The notes: generated from the sequence alone by a model not told the origin. DNA of 7,655 nucleotides from Phycisphaerae bacterium (GCA_030754715.1 JASLZV010000051.1:1323-8977), one strand, 5' to 3'; positions 1-5,852 are shown, counted from the first letter of the stretch. Translations and numbers: made by a program.

Positions 1-717
1 CACGCTGCCGGCAATGCCGACATCCTCAAACCCCTCTGCCAGGCGGGCTGCAGCCGCTTCGATCCCCCTGTCGTCCTTCTGCGAAATCATATCCGTCTTG
101 TCCCGGCGTTTCTGCATCCGGCCACGCACCAGGAGAACCTGCCCCGCCCGGCGGGTCAGCTGCTCCTGGTACTCTTCGGCGGGAACGACAACCGTTTGCC
201 CCAGCGCGGTCCCAAGCCCCTGGAGCCTCTCGGCGAATTCCTTGCCGCCCTCGCCGACCGCACACCGTTGCCACGCCGGGAGATTCTCTTGTGTCAGGGC
301 AAAACGCTTGCGCACGTCCTCGTCCAACTTCGCCGGCTGGGTGGTGGTTCCCAACTGTCTCGGCAGGGCCTTCAAGACCGAAATGATTTCATCGATCCCG
401 GCTTCGTCGGCCCGGAACCGCGCGGGCGCAGCGCTTCGGGCCAAGCGAACCTGCTCCTCCAGGCGCTCTTGAGGCAACACCTGGAAATTCACACGCGCGA
501 GAATGTCCACCGGCACGTACTGGCCCAGGCGATATGGCCGTGGATCCACCGGCCAGACGTCCATTATCAACGCAGTGATATAAAACACCCCCACCAGCAG
601 GGCCGACACCACACCTCCGCTCTGCCGAAACCGCCGCCACCGCGACGGACCATCAGCCGAGATTTTCTTGCGAACCTCCAGGCGACGCTGCTTGACTTTT
701 CGCTTGAACGGCCACAT
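1..717 (-). CDS. 7TM-HD family phosphohydrolase (PgpH/YqfF-like), N-terminal part, cut by window edge
   Basis: The open frame runs from an ATG at 717 to base 1 without a stop (239 codons), so the C-terminus is missing. The visible part has a basic cytoplasmic N-terminus (residues 1-33), one hydrophobic segment (about 35-52, VVSALLVGVFYITALI), then a soluble, presumably extracytoplasmic region opening with YRLGQYVPVDILARVNFQVL. That opening resembles the start of the 7TMR-HDED extracellular domain. In the family this is followed by seven membrane helices and a cytoplasmic HD domain that hydrolyses cyclic dinucleotides (c-di-AMP in Listeria PgpH). None of those parts is in the window, so activity is inferred. 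An in-frame TAG eight codons upstream and GAGAGG just before the ATG support this start. The upstream PhoH gene supports the call, because phoH, 7TM-HD and ybeY often cluster. The family is fairly sure, the substrate unknown. Confidence 0.75.
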   Translation of the reverse strand, partial: MWPFKRKVKQRRLEVRKKISADGPSRWRRFRQSGGVVSALLVGVFYITALIMDVWPVDPRPYRLGQYVPVDILARVNFQVLPQERLEEQVRLARSAAPARFRADEAGIDEIISVLKALPRQLGTTTQPAKLDEDVRKRFALTQENLPAWQRCAVGEGGKEFAERLQGLGTALGQTVVVPAEEYQEQLTRRAGQVLLVRGRMQKRRDKTDMISQKDDRGIEAAAARLAEGFEDVGIAGSV

Positions 718-813
718 GTCCTCTCGAAACTCCGATTCCTAAGTCCCAAACAAGTCCGAACTCTCCAACGACCAAACTCGGCAAACAGTCCTGTATCATC
801 AACACTTTTGCGC

Positions 814-839
814 GGCTGAATCAAGAATCTTCATCAGCC
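814..839 (-). other. Hairpin upstream of the 7TM-HD gene
   Basis: The arms GGCTGA and TCAGCC pair over 6 bp and enclose a further AAG-ATT-CTT mini-stem, giving a symmetrical hairpin 97-122 bases before the 7TM-HD start. No U-tract follows on either strand, so it is not a standard intrinsic terminator. It could be a leader structure or an operator dyad, or chance. Apart from this and the doubtful small ORF at 887-1081, I see nothing convincing in the 718-1070 gap. Confidence 0.25.
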
Positions 840-886
840 CTGTCACTTCTCAAAGCGGCCCCACCCGTTCATCGGATACACCGACA

Positions 887-1081
887 TTATCGCTCTCGCC
901 GACCGCTGCAATCAATATCGGCTTTCGCCGAACTCTCTGCGACACATTCCGTCCAGACCGGAAAGTCCTTCTCACCCAGCACCTTGCCCGCCCTAACGCG
1001 GTTTGCACCCACCAAACCCGACGCCCTGACAGCCTGCTTGCCGGAGCGCTTGGGAACGTTTGAATTCCGTTCATTCGACAT
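887..1081 (-). CDS. Doubtful small hypothetical ORF (64 aa) overlapping the phoH 3' end
   Basis: A 64-codon frame starts with ATG at 1081, inside the last codons of phoH (11-base overlap, different frame), and stops with TAA at 887. The product is hydrophilic, with two cysteines and no recognisable domain; a central stretch reads GKVLGEKDFPVWTECVAES. Third-position GC is about 63% by hand count, not clearly above background. A competing 74-codon frame (1074 to 850) starts at an ATGA overlap with the phoH stop, but is very arginine-rich and uses codons such as AGA, TTA and ATA. Neither has a clear ribosome binding site. I favour the 64-aa frame only slightly; the stretch may be non-coding. Confidence 0.22.
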   Translation of the reverse strand: MSNERNSNVPKRSGKQAVRASGLVGANRVRAGKVLGEKDFPVWTECVAESSAKADIDCSGRRER

Positions 1082-2054
1082 TGTCTCGGATTTCGGTTTT
1101 GGTATTTTGCGTTTTCGCCTTTTGGGCGCCGCGGCCATACGCCTCGACGATGTTCTGAACCAGATGATGACGGACTATGTCCTGCCGTTCGAGACACACA
1201 AAAGACAGTCCCTTTATGCCCGACAGCCTTCGCTTGGCATCCACAATGCCGCTGATCGACTCGTCTGGCAGATCGGTCTGGCTGTCGTCGCCCGTAACGA
1301 TCATCTTCGATCCATGCCCCATGCGGGTCAGAAACATCAGCATTTGGGCCACCGTGGCGTTTTGGGCTTCGTCGAGGATGATGACGGAGTCGTTCAGCGT
1401 GCGCCCTCGCATAAATGCCAAGGGGATGACCTCGATTACATCGTTGTCCATGAAGCGGCGGATCTGGTCGTAATCCATCATGTCGTGCAGAGCATCGAAC
1501 AGCGGTCTGAGGTACGGGTTAACCTTCGCCTGCATGTCGCCGGGGAGGAAACCGAGTTTCTCGCCGGCCTCCACCGCCGGGCGGGCCAGAACCATCCGCT
1601 TGGCCTGCTGGCGCTTGAGCATATTCACGGCAAACGCAACGGCCAGGTAAGTCTTGCCCGTGCCGGCCGGACCGGTGCAAAACACCAGGTCACACTCCTG
1701 CATGGCCTCCACGTACCGGTGCTGGCCGGGTGTCTTGGAGTAAACCGGACTGCCGGCTACGTACACCCTCAGGACATCGGCCTTCTTTTCGCCGGTGGCG
1801 GAGGCGGCTTCGCTGATGGCCTCGGTGACAGATGCCATGTCAACCGGTTGATTGTGTCGGACGGCGCGTTGAAGCACCTGAAGGACAGCCGCCGCCCGGG
1901 AGACGTTTGTCGCCGGACCGATGATCTTCACCTTACCTTCGCGCGCGAAGATCTGCACCGCCAGTGCGTCGCGGATGAGTTTGAGGTGCTTGTCGGCCGG
2001 GCCGAACAACACGCCCAACTTCCGGGAATCTGCCAGGGTAATGCTCAGTTCCAC
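1071..2054 (-). CDS. phoH: PhoH family ATPase
   Basis: Cytoplasmic P-loop ATPase of the PhoH family, named for phosphate-starvation induction in E. coli and linked to RNA metabolism. Numbering from the GTG at 2054 (327 aa): an N-terminal region opening VELSITLADSRKLGVLFGPA (1-20), Walker A GPAGTGKT (128-135), the family block RPAVEAGEKLGFLPGD (157-172), PLAFMRGRTLN (211-221), Walker B IILDEAQN (225-232), TGDDSQTDLP (254-263) and a C-terminal VRHHLVQNIVEAY. All ATPase motifs are intact and the length fits the family. The frame stays open upstream to ATGs at 2114 and 2150, but those extra 20-32 residues are cysteine/arginine-rich and unlike PhoH, so I choose the GTG. No start has a strong Shine-Dalgarno site. 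A terminator at 2191-2229 separates it from the prepilin gene upstream, so it should have its own promoter, which I could not place. A 7TM-HD gene follows. Confidence 0.93.
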   Translation of the reverse strand: MELSITLADSRKLGVLFGPADKHLKLIRDALAVQIFAREGKVKIIGPATNVSRAAAVLQVLQRAVRHNQPVDMASVTEAISEAASATGEKKADVLRVYVAGSPVYSKTPGQHRYVEAMQECDLVFCTGPAGTGKTYLAVAFAVNMLKRQQAKRMVLARPAVEAGEKLGFLPGDMQAKVNPYLRPLFDALHDMMDYDQIRRFMDNDVIEVIPLAFMRGRTLNDSVIILDEAQNATVAQMLMFLTRMGHGSKMIVTGDDSQTDLPDESISGIVDAKRRLSGIKGLSFVCLERQDIVRHHLVQNIVEAYGRGAQKAKTQNTKTEIRDNVE

Positions 2055-2190
2055 GTTGCTGTTTCCCAGCCCTGCGCTCGTGCGCCGCCCGCCACAATAT
2101 CGCGGCGCCCGCATCACATTAAGGATAGCGTCACACCCACGGCATTGCACGGGTCCATGCGCGGATTCCCGCGCGCCCCAAGCACCAGGG

Positions 2191-2229
2191 AACGAAACAA
2201 GCGGGACGGCCCTTTCCGAGCCGCCCCGC
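2191..2229 (-). terminator. Intrinsic terminator of the prepilin gene
   Basis: On the minus strand, 36 bases after the prepilin stop, a 10-bp GC-rich stem (arms 2220-2229 and 2201-2210, one G-U wobble) closes a 9-base loop and is followed by the T-rich run TTGTTTCGTT. The wobble is a pair only in minus-strand RNA; on the plus strand it would be an A-C mismatch. This supports termination of the minus-strand transcript before phoH. Confidence 0.7.
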
Positions 2230-2264
2230 CGTCGATTACATATTTCTACAGCACCGCTGCCGAG

Positions 2265-3068
2265 TTAGTCGGTACTGGGCACCAGGAAGGTGTCCGTTTC
2301 CTGACCCGTAGTTGCCGCAACCGGCACCGGGCCGGAGCCGTCGACGCCGGTAATGTAGATGTCATCCCTTTCGGAACCACATTCGGAGTCCTTGGTGCTC
2401 TTGTAGAACTTGACACTCCCAGAGAACCGCAGGAACGACTCACCATCCTTCTTGTGATTGGACGGGTCGGTGACGCCATCTTCCACCTTCTTGCCATTGG
2501 CCGTCACGCTGGTAGAGCCCGCGACGCCCTTGGTGCCCGGGTTCTTGTCACCCATAATCACTATCCCCCCGGACAAGTCTTCATCGAGGGGAACGGGGTT
2601 GGGCGTGCCGCCATTGGTCTGATACGGATAATGAAGGTCATAGGAGAATTGGCTCAAGTCGCTCCAACCGTACTTATTGTCGGTGTTGGGGCGGTCCTCA
2701 GTCTTATCCGAGGGACATTTGAATGAACCCTCACCGGAGAGCTCCCCATGTGCGATCATTAGCCACACATTGTTCATCGCGCTCAACGCAAGTGTGGTGG
2801 CGCCGTCGGCCCCTGACCACATGTCGTCAACCGTGTTACTGATCGCGGTAGCCGGGTCGCCGTCCACGGCCAGAACGGGATACCGCTCCTCATCAGCGTT
2901 GTACATCTTGAAGCCCTTGCCGACAGCGTTAAGGCCGGCTACACACGCGGCCTGCTTGGCTGCTTCCCGTGCCCTGTCCACCACCGGTACCAGCAACGCC
3001 GCCAAGACCCCAATGATGGCAACCACAACCAACAACTCAATCAGTGTGAAGCCTTTCGTTCGTCGCAT
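2265..3068 (-). CDS. Prepilin-type N-terminal cleavage/methylation domain protein (planctomycete pseudopilin-like)
   Basis: A 267-residue secreted, membrane-anchored pseudopilin-like protein. The N-terminus is a class III leader: MRRTKG, then FTLIELLVVVAIIGVLAALL. Prepilin peptidase would cut after G6 and F7 would be methylated; E11 is the conserved Glu+5, and residues 9-28 form the helix. Next comes the usual amphipathic stretch (DRAREAAKQAACVAGLNAVG, 31-50), a CPSD motif (118-121), MGDKNPG (172-178) and SNHKKDGESFLRFSG (203-217), close to the H-X9-DG motif but with one extra residue and SG for DG. The tail has DDIYI (235-239) and DTFLVPSTD. The start is supported by GAGGAG eight bases before the ATG. 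No pilus or secretion genes are adjacent, so the partner machinery is unknown. It is flanked by its own terminator and a complex upstream region. Confidence 0.9.
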   Translation of the reverse strand: MRRTKGFTLIELLVVVAIIGVLAALLVPVVDRAREAAKQAACVAGLNAVGKGFKMYNADEERYPVLAVDGDPATAISNTVDDMWSGADGATTLALSAMNNVWLMIAHGELSGEGSFKCPSDKTEDRPNTDNKYGWSDLSQFSYDLHYPYQTNGGTPNPVPLDEDLSGGIVIMGDKNPGTKGVAGSTSVTANGKKVEDGVTDPSNHKKDGESFLRFSGSVKFYKSTKDSECGSERDDIYITGVDGSGPVPVAATTGQETDTFLVPSTD

Positions 3069-3119
3069 GATTCTATCTCCTCAACATACGCCGAGACGCC
3101 GTGCGACACTAGGGTAACA

Positions 3120-3125
3120 ATTATA
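3120..3125 (-). promoter_or_regulatory. Perfect -10 hexamer (TATAAT) upstream of the prepilin gene
   Basis: TATAAT on the minus strand lies inside the perfect 10-base palindrome AATTATAATT (3119-3128), about 50 bases before the prepilin start. The same palindrome also gives TATAAT on the plus strand. I see no convincing -35 box 16-18 bases upstream on the minus strand. It may be a second, short-leader promoter for the prepilin gene or just an AT-rich patch in a GC-rich region. Confidence 0.3.
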
Positions 3126-3171
3126 ATTATGCCTTCGCTTTCCGCTACCGTGTCGACTACGAAACATCTCG

Positions 3172-3232
3172 ACTCGGCCGACAACTCGACCGGCCTTTAC
3201 CCAAAGACGCAATACCCGGCTCCCTGCCGAGT
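3172..3232 (-). promoter_or_regulatory. Nested stem-loop in the predicted prepilin leader RNA
   Basis: Read on the minus strand, ACTCGGC (3232-3226) pairs with GCCGAGT (3178-3172). Inside an asymmetric internal loop, GCCGG (3220-3216) pairs with CCGGT (3193-3189), and inside that CTTT (3206-3203) pairs with AAAG (3198-3195) around a 4-base loop. One pair is a G-U wobble that would be a mismatch in plus-strand RNA, which favours the minus-strand transcript. The element sits 104 bases before the prepilin ATG. It matches no riboswitch consensus I know. It may be a leader regulatory element or an mRNA-stabilising fold. Confidence 0.35.
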
Positions 3233-3253
3233 AGCCCCCGCAAACGCTATCCT

Positions 3254-3269
3254 AGCATAAATAGCGCCA
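3254..3269 (-). promoter_or_regulatory. Sigma54-like -24/-12 promoter for the prepilin gene
   Basis: The minus strand reads TGGCGCT-ATTT-ATGCT against the sigma54 consensus TGGCACG-N4-TTGCW. The essential GG and GC doublets are present at exact spacing, and 9 of 12 defined positions match. Transcription would start near 3243, giving a leader of about 175 bases that contains the nested stem-loop at 3172-3232. Pilin genes are sigma54-controlled in several bacteria (for example Pseudomonas and Myxococcus pilA). This is a single motif match in a GC-rich genome, so moderate to low confidence. Confidence 0.35.
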
Positions 3270-3289
3270 AGGCAACAAGGGCGTAATGG

Positions 3290-3317
3290 AAAAAATCCTG
3301 CCGGGCCGCCGGCAGGA
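3290..3317 (-). terminator. Orphan intrinsic terminator, minus strand
   Basis: A perfect 9-bp stem (arms 3309-3317 and 3296-3304, GC-rich with U-A and A-U at the base) with a CGGC tetraloop is followed directly by six T residues on the minus strand, the standard Rho-independent layout. On the plus strand no T-run follows, so the direction is clear. No minus-strand gene precedes it: the divergent UDPGP gene starts at 3441. It may end a small RNA or antisense transcript, insulate the prepilin promoter just downstream, or act as an attenuator in a longer prepilin leader. Confidence 0.7.
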
Positions 3318-3344
3318 CAAAACTCCCATCCACGGGACTTGCCG

Positions 3345-3373
3345 TTGACAGTAGGCCATCGGAGCCCTATATC
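3345..3373 (+). promoter_or_regulatory. Sigma70-like promoter of the UDPGP gene
   Basis: A perfect -35 TTGACA (3345-3350), a 17-base spacer and a -10 TATATC (3368-3373) place a start near 3380, leaving a leader of about 60 bases before the ATG at 3441. The -10 lies within the large dyad at 3365-3410. Confidence 0.55.
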
Positions 3374-3410
3374 CATTGTACGGCGGCCCCACTGGTGAGC
3401 CGCCATAGGG
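3365..3410. repeat. Two-tier dyad overlapping the UDPGP promoter and leader
   Basis: Outer arms CCCTAT (3365-3370) and ATAGGG (3405-3410) enclose inner arms GGCGGC (3382-3387) and GCCGCC (3399-3404), with an 11-base asymmetric bulge on the left. As RNA it would be a hairpin in the UDPGP leader, followed by a smaller AGGGT-TCGC-ACCCT hairpin (3407-3420). As DNA it could be a regulator site covering the UDPGP -10, about 120-170 bases upstream of the predicted sigma54 start of the prepilin gene. Confidence 0.35.
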
Positions 3411-3440
3411 TTCGCACCCTGTCCAGGGAGAACCGGCGGC

Positions 3441-4889
3441 ATGACAGACCTGGCGACCATCAAACAGGCGCTCCAGGCTCGCGGCCAATCACATCTGCTG
3501 CGGTTCTGGGACGAACTTCCCCAACCTCAGCAGGAGGCCCTGCTGAGGCAACTGGCCGCCATAGACTTCGATCTGCTCGACGCCCTCATCGACAAATGCC
3601 TCAAGGGTAAACAGGCCGTATTTATCGGCGGCCAACTCGTTCCGCCGCAGGTTCTTCCAGCCAGACCCGCAGACCGGTCAGGGGCAAAGGAATACCAACA
3701 GGCCCGCCGCCGAGGGACCGAACTGCTGAAGGCGGGGAAGGTAGCGGCCTTTGTAGTCGCCGGAGGTCAGGGAACCCGCCTGGGTCACCAAGGCCCCAAG
3801 GGCTGCTTCGAAGCCACCCCGGTGGCCCACAAGCCCCTGTTCCAGGTATTCGCCGAACAGATCCGGGCCGCTTCCAATCGCAGCGGCAAATCCATCCCGT
3901 GGTACGTCCTGACCAGCCCGGACAACCACGTGCCCACGCGGGCCTTCTTCCGCCGCAATCATCATTTCGGGCTCAACGCCGATGACGTGATGCTGTTCCC
4001 GCAGGGCACGGTGCCCGCAATCGGCTTCGACGGCAAGTTACTGCTGACCTCAAAAGGTTCGCTGGCCGACAGCCCCAACGGGCATGGCGGCAGCCTGCCG
4101 GCCCTGCAGCAAAGCGGGGCGTTGGACGACATGGCCGAACGCGGCGTCGAACTCATAAGTTATTTTCAGGTTGACAATCCGCTGGTGCGCTGCATCGACC
4201 AGCTCTTTCTTGGCCTGCACGATCTGCGCGACGCCGAGATGAGCGCCAAAGCCGTACCGAAACGCGAGGCGATGGAAAAACTCGGCAACTTCTGCGTTGT
4301 CGACGGCAAGGTGACCGTTATCGAGTACTCCGACATGCCGAAGGAACTGGCCAGGGCCACCAGCGAGAACGGGCGCCTCCGGTTCTCCGTCGGGTCCATC
4401 GCGGTCCACGTGTTGTCGCGATCGTTCGTCCAACGCCTTACCAAAGGCCGGCGGTGCGATCTTCCGCTGCACCGTGCAGAAAAGACGGTCCCGTACGTCA
4501 ACCCGGCCGGCAAGACCGTCAAGCCCGCCCGGCCCAATGCCGTCAAACTCGAGATGTTCATCTTCGACGCGATGGCCCTGACCGACAAAACGCTGATCCT
4601 CCAGACGGAACGCAACGAGGAGTTCAGCCCCGTTAAGAACGCCCGAGGGATCGATTCGCCCTTGACCGCCCTGCGCGACCAGGTGCGGCGGGCAGCTGCC
4701 TGGCTGGAGGCCGCGGGGGTGGCCGTTCCACGTGACGCCGAAGGACAAGTTGCCGCCGCCATCGAAATCTCGCCTCTCTTCGCCGACAGCGCCGAAGAAC
4801 TGGCGCGGAAAATCGACCCGAACCTGACGATAACCAGCGGCCAGCAATTCTATCTCGGCTCGCGGGGACAATTGGGCGGAACGCAATAG
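3441..4889 (+). CDS. UDPGP-family uridylyltransferase (UDP-N-acetylglucosamine pyrophosphorylase / UTP-sugar-1-phosphate uridylyltransferase)
   Basis: A 482-residue cytoplasmic enzyme joining UTP and a sugar-1-phosphate to give UDP-sugar and pyrophosphate, of the eukaryotic UAP1 type rather than bacterial GlmU or GalU. A helical N-terminus (1-100) leads to the nucleotide-binding loop VVAGGQGTRLGHQGPKG (105-121). Then come SPNGHGG (211-217), YFQVDNP (241-247; the VDN of the family), IEYSD (294-298), KLEMFIFDA (369-377) and the lysine-bearing RNEEFSPVKN (391-400). All family motifs are intact and the length is normal. UAP1 members make UDP-GlcNAc; related proteins use glucose- or galactose-1-phosphate, and I cannot settle the substrate from sequence. 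The start is supported by AGGGAG ten bases upstream and the promoter at 3345-3373. Nucleotide sugars of this kind feed envelope polysaccharide and glycoprotein synthesis. Confidence 0.92.
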   Translation: MTDLATIKQALQARGQSHLLRFWDELPQPQQEALLRQLAAIDFDLLDALIDKCLKGKQAVFIGGQLVPPQVLPARPADRSGAKEYQQARRRGTELLKAGKVAAFVVAGGQGTRLGHQGPKGCFEATPVAHKPLFQVFAEQIRAASNRSGKSIPWYVLTSPDNHVPTRAFFRRNHHFGLNADDVMLFPQGTVPAIGFDGKLLLTSKGSLADSPNGHGGSLPALQQSGALDDMAERGVELISYFQVDNPLVRCIDQLFLGLHDLRDAEMSAKAVPKREAMEKLGNFCVVDGKVTVIEYSDMPKELARATSENGRLRFSVGSIAVHVLSRSFVQRLTKGRRCDLPLHRAEKTVPYVNPAGKTVKPARPNAVKLEMFIFDAMALTDKTLILQTERNEEFSPVKNARGIDSPLTALRDQVRRAAAWLEAAGVAVPRDAEGQVAAAIEISPLFADSAEELARKIDPNLTITSGQQFYLGSRGQLGGTQ

Positions 4890-4907
4890 GACCCGGGATT
4901 GGGGGTT

Positions 4908-4940
4908 GGGAATCACGGATCGAGAACGTCGAACCGTCCC
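4908..4940 (+). other. Hairpin after the UDPGP stop, next to a G-rich tract
   Basis: GGG (4908-4910) pairs with CCC (4938-4940), ACGG (4915-4918) with CCGT (4934-4937) and TCGA (4920-4923) with TCGA (4929-4932) around a 5-base loop. This gives about 11 bp interrupted by a 4-base bulge and one A-A mismatch. It follows a GGGATTGGGGGTTGGG tract that has only three G-runs. No U-run follows, so it is not a canonical terminator. It may protect the 3' end of the UDPGP mRNA. Confidence 0.35.
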
Positions 4941-4961
4941 GATGTGGACACGCAAAAATGA

Positions 4962-4990
4962 TTGGCCGCCGCCGCCGCCCACGATACGAT
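4962..4990 (+). promoter_or_regulatory. Putative nadK promoter placing the start at or next to the ATG
   Basis: TTGGCC (4962-4967), exactly 17 bases, then TACGAT (4985-4990). The last -10 base is 7 bases before the A of the nadK ATG, so transcription would start on or beside the initiation codon. The spacer is a (GCC)n-rich run. Both hexamers are imperfect (4 of 6 or fewer matches to consensus). Confidence 0.35.
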
Positions 4991-4997
4991 ATCAATC

Positions 4998-5852
4998 ATG
5001 GCCCAGAAGAGGAAAAAGCTGCTCATTCTGGCCAACCTGTCCAAGGCAGGCGTGGCCGACCGGATAGAGTCGCTGCGCCCGTGGTTCAAGCAGCGTGCGG
5101 ACGTGACGGCTATATTGCCGGCCAACGAACCGGTACCGGCGGACGTGGGGGCGGCGGACTTGTGTATCGTATTCGGCGGAGACGGCACGCTGCTGGCGGC
5201 CGCCAGGGCGATGGCCGGCACAGACACCCCTTTGCTGGGCGTAAACATGGGCAAACTCGGTTTCCTGGCCGAGTTCAACGTCGAACACATGCAGAAGCAC
5301 TTCGACGACATCCTTGCCGGAAAGGTCCCGCCCACACATCGCATGATGCTGGAGGTATCCATATCCCAGTGCAGCCGCCACACTTTTTGCTCGCCGGCGG
5401 CCAACGAGGTGGCGATCTCGGCCGGCCGGCCTTTCCGAATGATTGACTTGCATGTTGTCCGCAGCGGCGAGCAGATCGCTCAATATCTTGGTGACGGCGT
5501 GGTCGTTGCCACGCCGACCGGCTCGACCGGCTATAACATGTCGGTCGGCGGGCCGATTATTGAGCCGACCCTCAACGCAATGGTTATCTCCCCCATCGCC
5601 CCACACACCCTCTCGATACGGCCGATCCTGATGCAAGCCGACCAGCCCATTCGGATAACCGCCGCCAGCGTAAACGAGGGAACCACCGTGATCGTCGATG
5701 GGCAGGTCAGCTGCGGGCTGTGCGACGGCGACGTCGTGGAGGTCCGCCGGGCCGCCACCGACGCGCGGATCATCCCACACCCCGGCCGTGGGTTCTTTCA
5801 GACCCTCACCGCAAAACTCAAGTGGGGCCAAAGCCCCCATCATATACCGTAA
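4998..5852 (+). CDS. nadK: NAD kinase
   Basis: Cytoplasmic NAD kinase (ATP/polyphosphate-NAD kinase, 284 aa) phosphorylating NAD to NADP. Motifs: the nucleotide-binding GGDGT (60-64) in VFGGDGTLLAAAR, NMGKLGFLAEF (83-93), NEV (136-138), the core DGVVVATPTGSTGY (166-179) followed by GGPI, SIRPILM (206-212) and VDGQ (233-236). The C-terminus FFQTLTAKLKWG is typical. The usual TPTGSTAY appears as TPTGSTGY, a mild change beside the NAD site; the key Asp and Asn-Glu residues are present. I use ATG 4998 because the frame's extension to a TTG at 4962 adds only an alanine run from a GCC repeat. No Shine-Dalgarno site precedes the ATG, and a promoter-like sequence ends 7 bases before it, suggesting a leaderless message. 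It is 108 bases after the UDPGP stop and probably transcribed separately. Confidence 0.95.
   Translation: MAQKRKKLLILANLSKAGVADRIESLRPWFKQRADVTAILPANEPVPADVGAADLCIVFGGDGTLLAAARAMAGTDTPLLGVNMGKLGFLAEFNVEHMQKHFDDILAGKVPPTHRMMLEVSISQCSRHTFCSPAANEVAISAGRPFRMIDLHVVRSGEQIAQYLGDGVVVATPTGSTGYNMSVGGPIIEPTLNAMVISPIAPHTLSIRPILMQADQPIRITAASVNEGTTVIVDGQVSCGLCDGDVVEVRRAATDARIIPHPGRGFFQTLTAKLKWGQSPHHIP

Noticed and set aside
196..819. A 207-codon plus-strand frame at the left end
   Set aside because: It is antisense to the 7TM-HD N-terminus and its product resembles nothing I recognise. The minus-strand frame has a membrane segment and the 7TMR-HDED-like opening.
984..2726. A 580-codon plus-strand open frame
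   Set aside because: It lies antisense across phoH and the prepilin gene, crosses their terminator and promoter gap, and its product shows no domain. The minus-strand frames have complete family motifs, so this is a shadow of GC-rich codon use.
3189..3232. Possible c-di-GMP (GEMM) riboswitch on the plus strand, suggested by GACGCAA
   Set aside because: The adjoining conserved AAACC, GNRA-type tetraloop and receptor segments are missing, and the next plus-strand gene has its own promoter downstream.
3407..3420. tRNA T-arm-like GGTTCGCACCC
   Set aside because: The stem has a 4-base loop instead of 7, and there is no acceptor, D or anticodon arm around it.
3197..3463. Minus-strand frame of 88 codons in the divergent gap
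   Set aside because: It runs through the intrinsic terminator and the UDPGP promoter, has no ribosome binding site and a composition unlike a protein.
4895..4910. G-quadruplex in the G-rich tract after the UDPGP gene
   Set aside because: Only three separate G-runs are present; four are needed for an intramolecular quadruplex.
4050..4982. A 310-codon minus-strand frame
   Set aside because: Mirror frame of the UDPGP gene, extending into the hairpin-containing gap; no domain logic.
5821..5845. GGGGC-CAAA-GCCCC hairpin at the nadK 3' end as a terminator
   Set aside because: Only 5 bp, inside the coding region, and not followed by a T-run.
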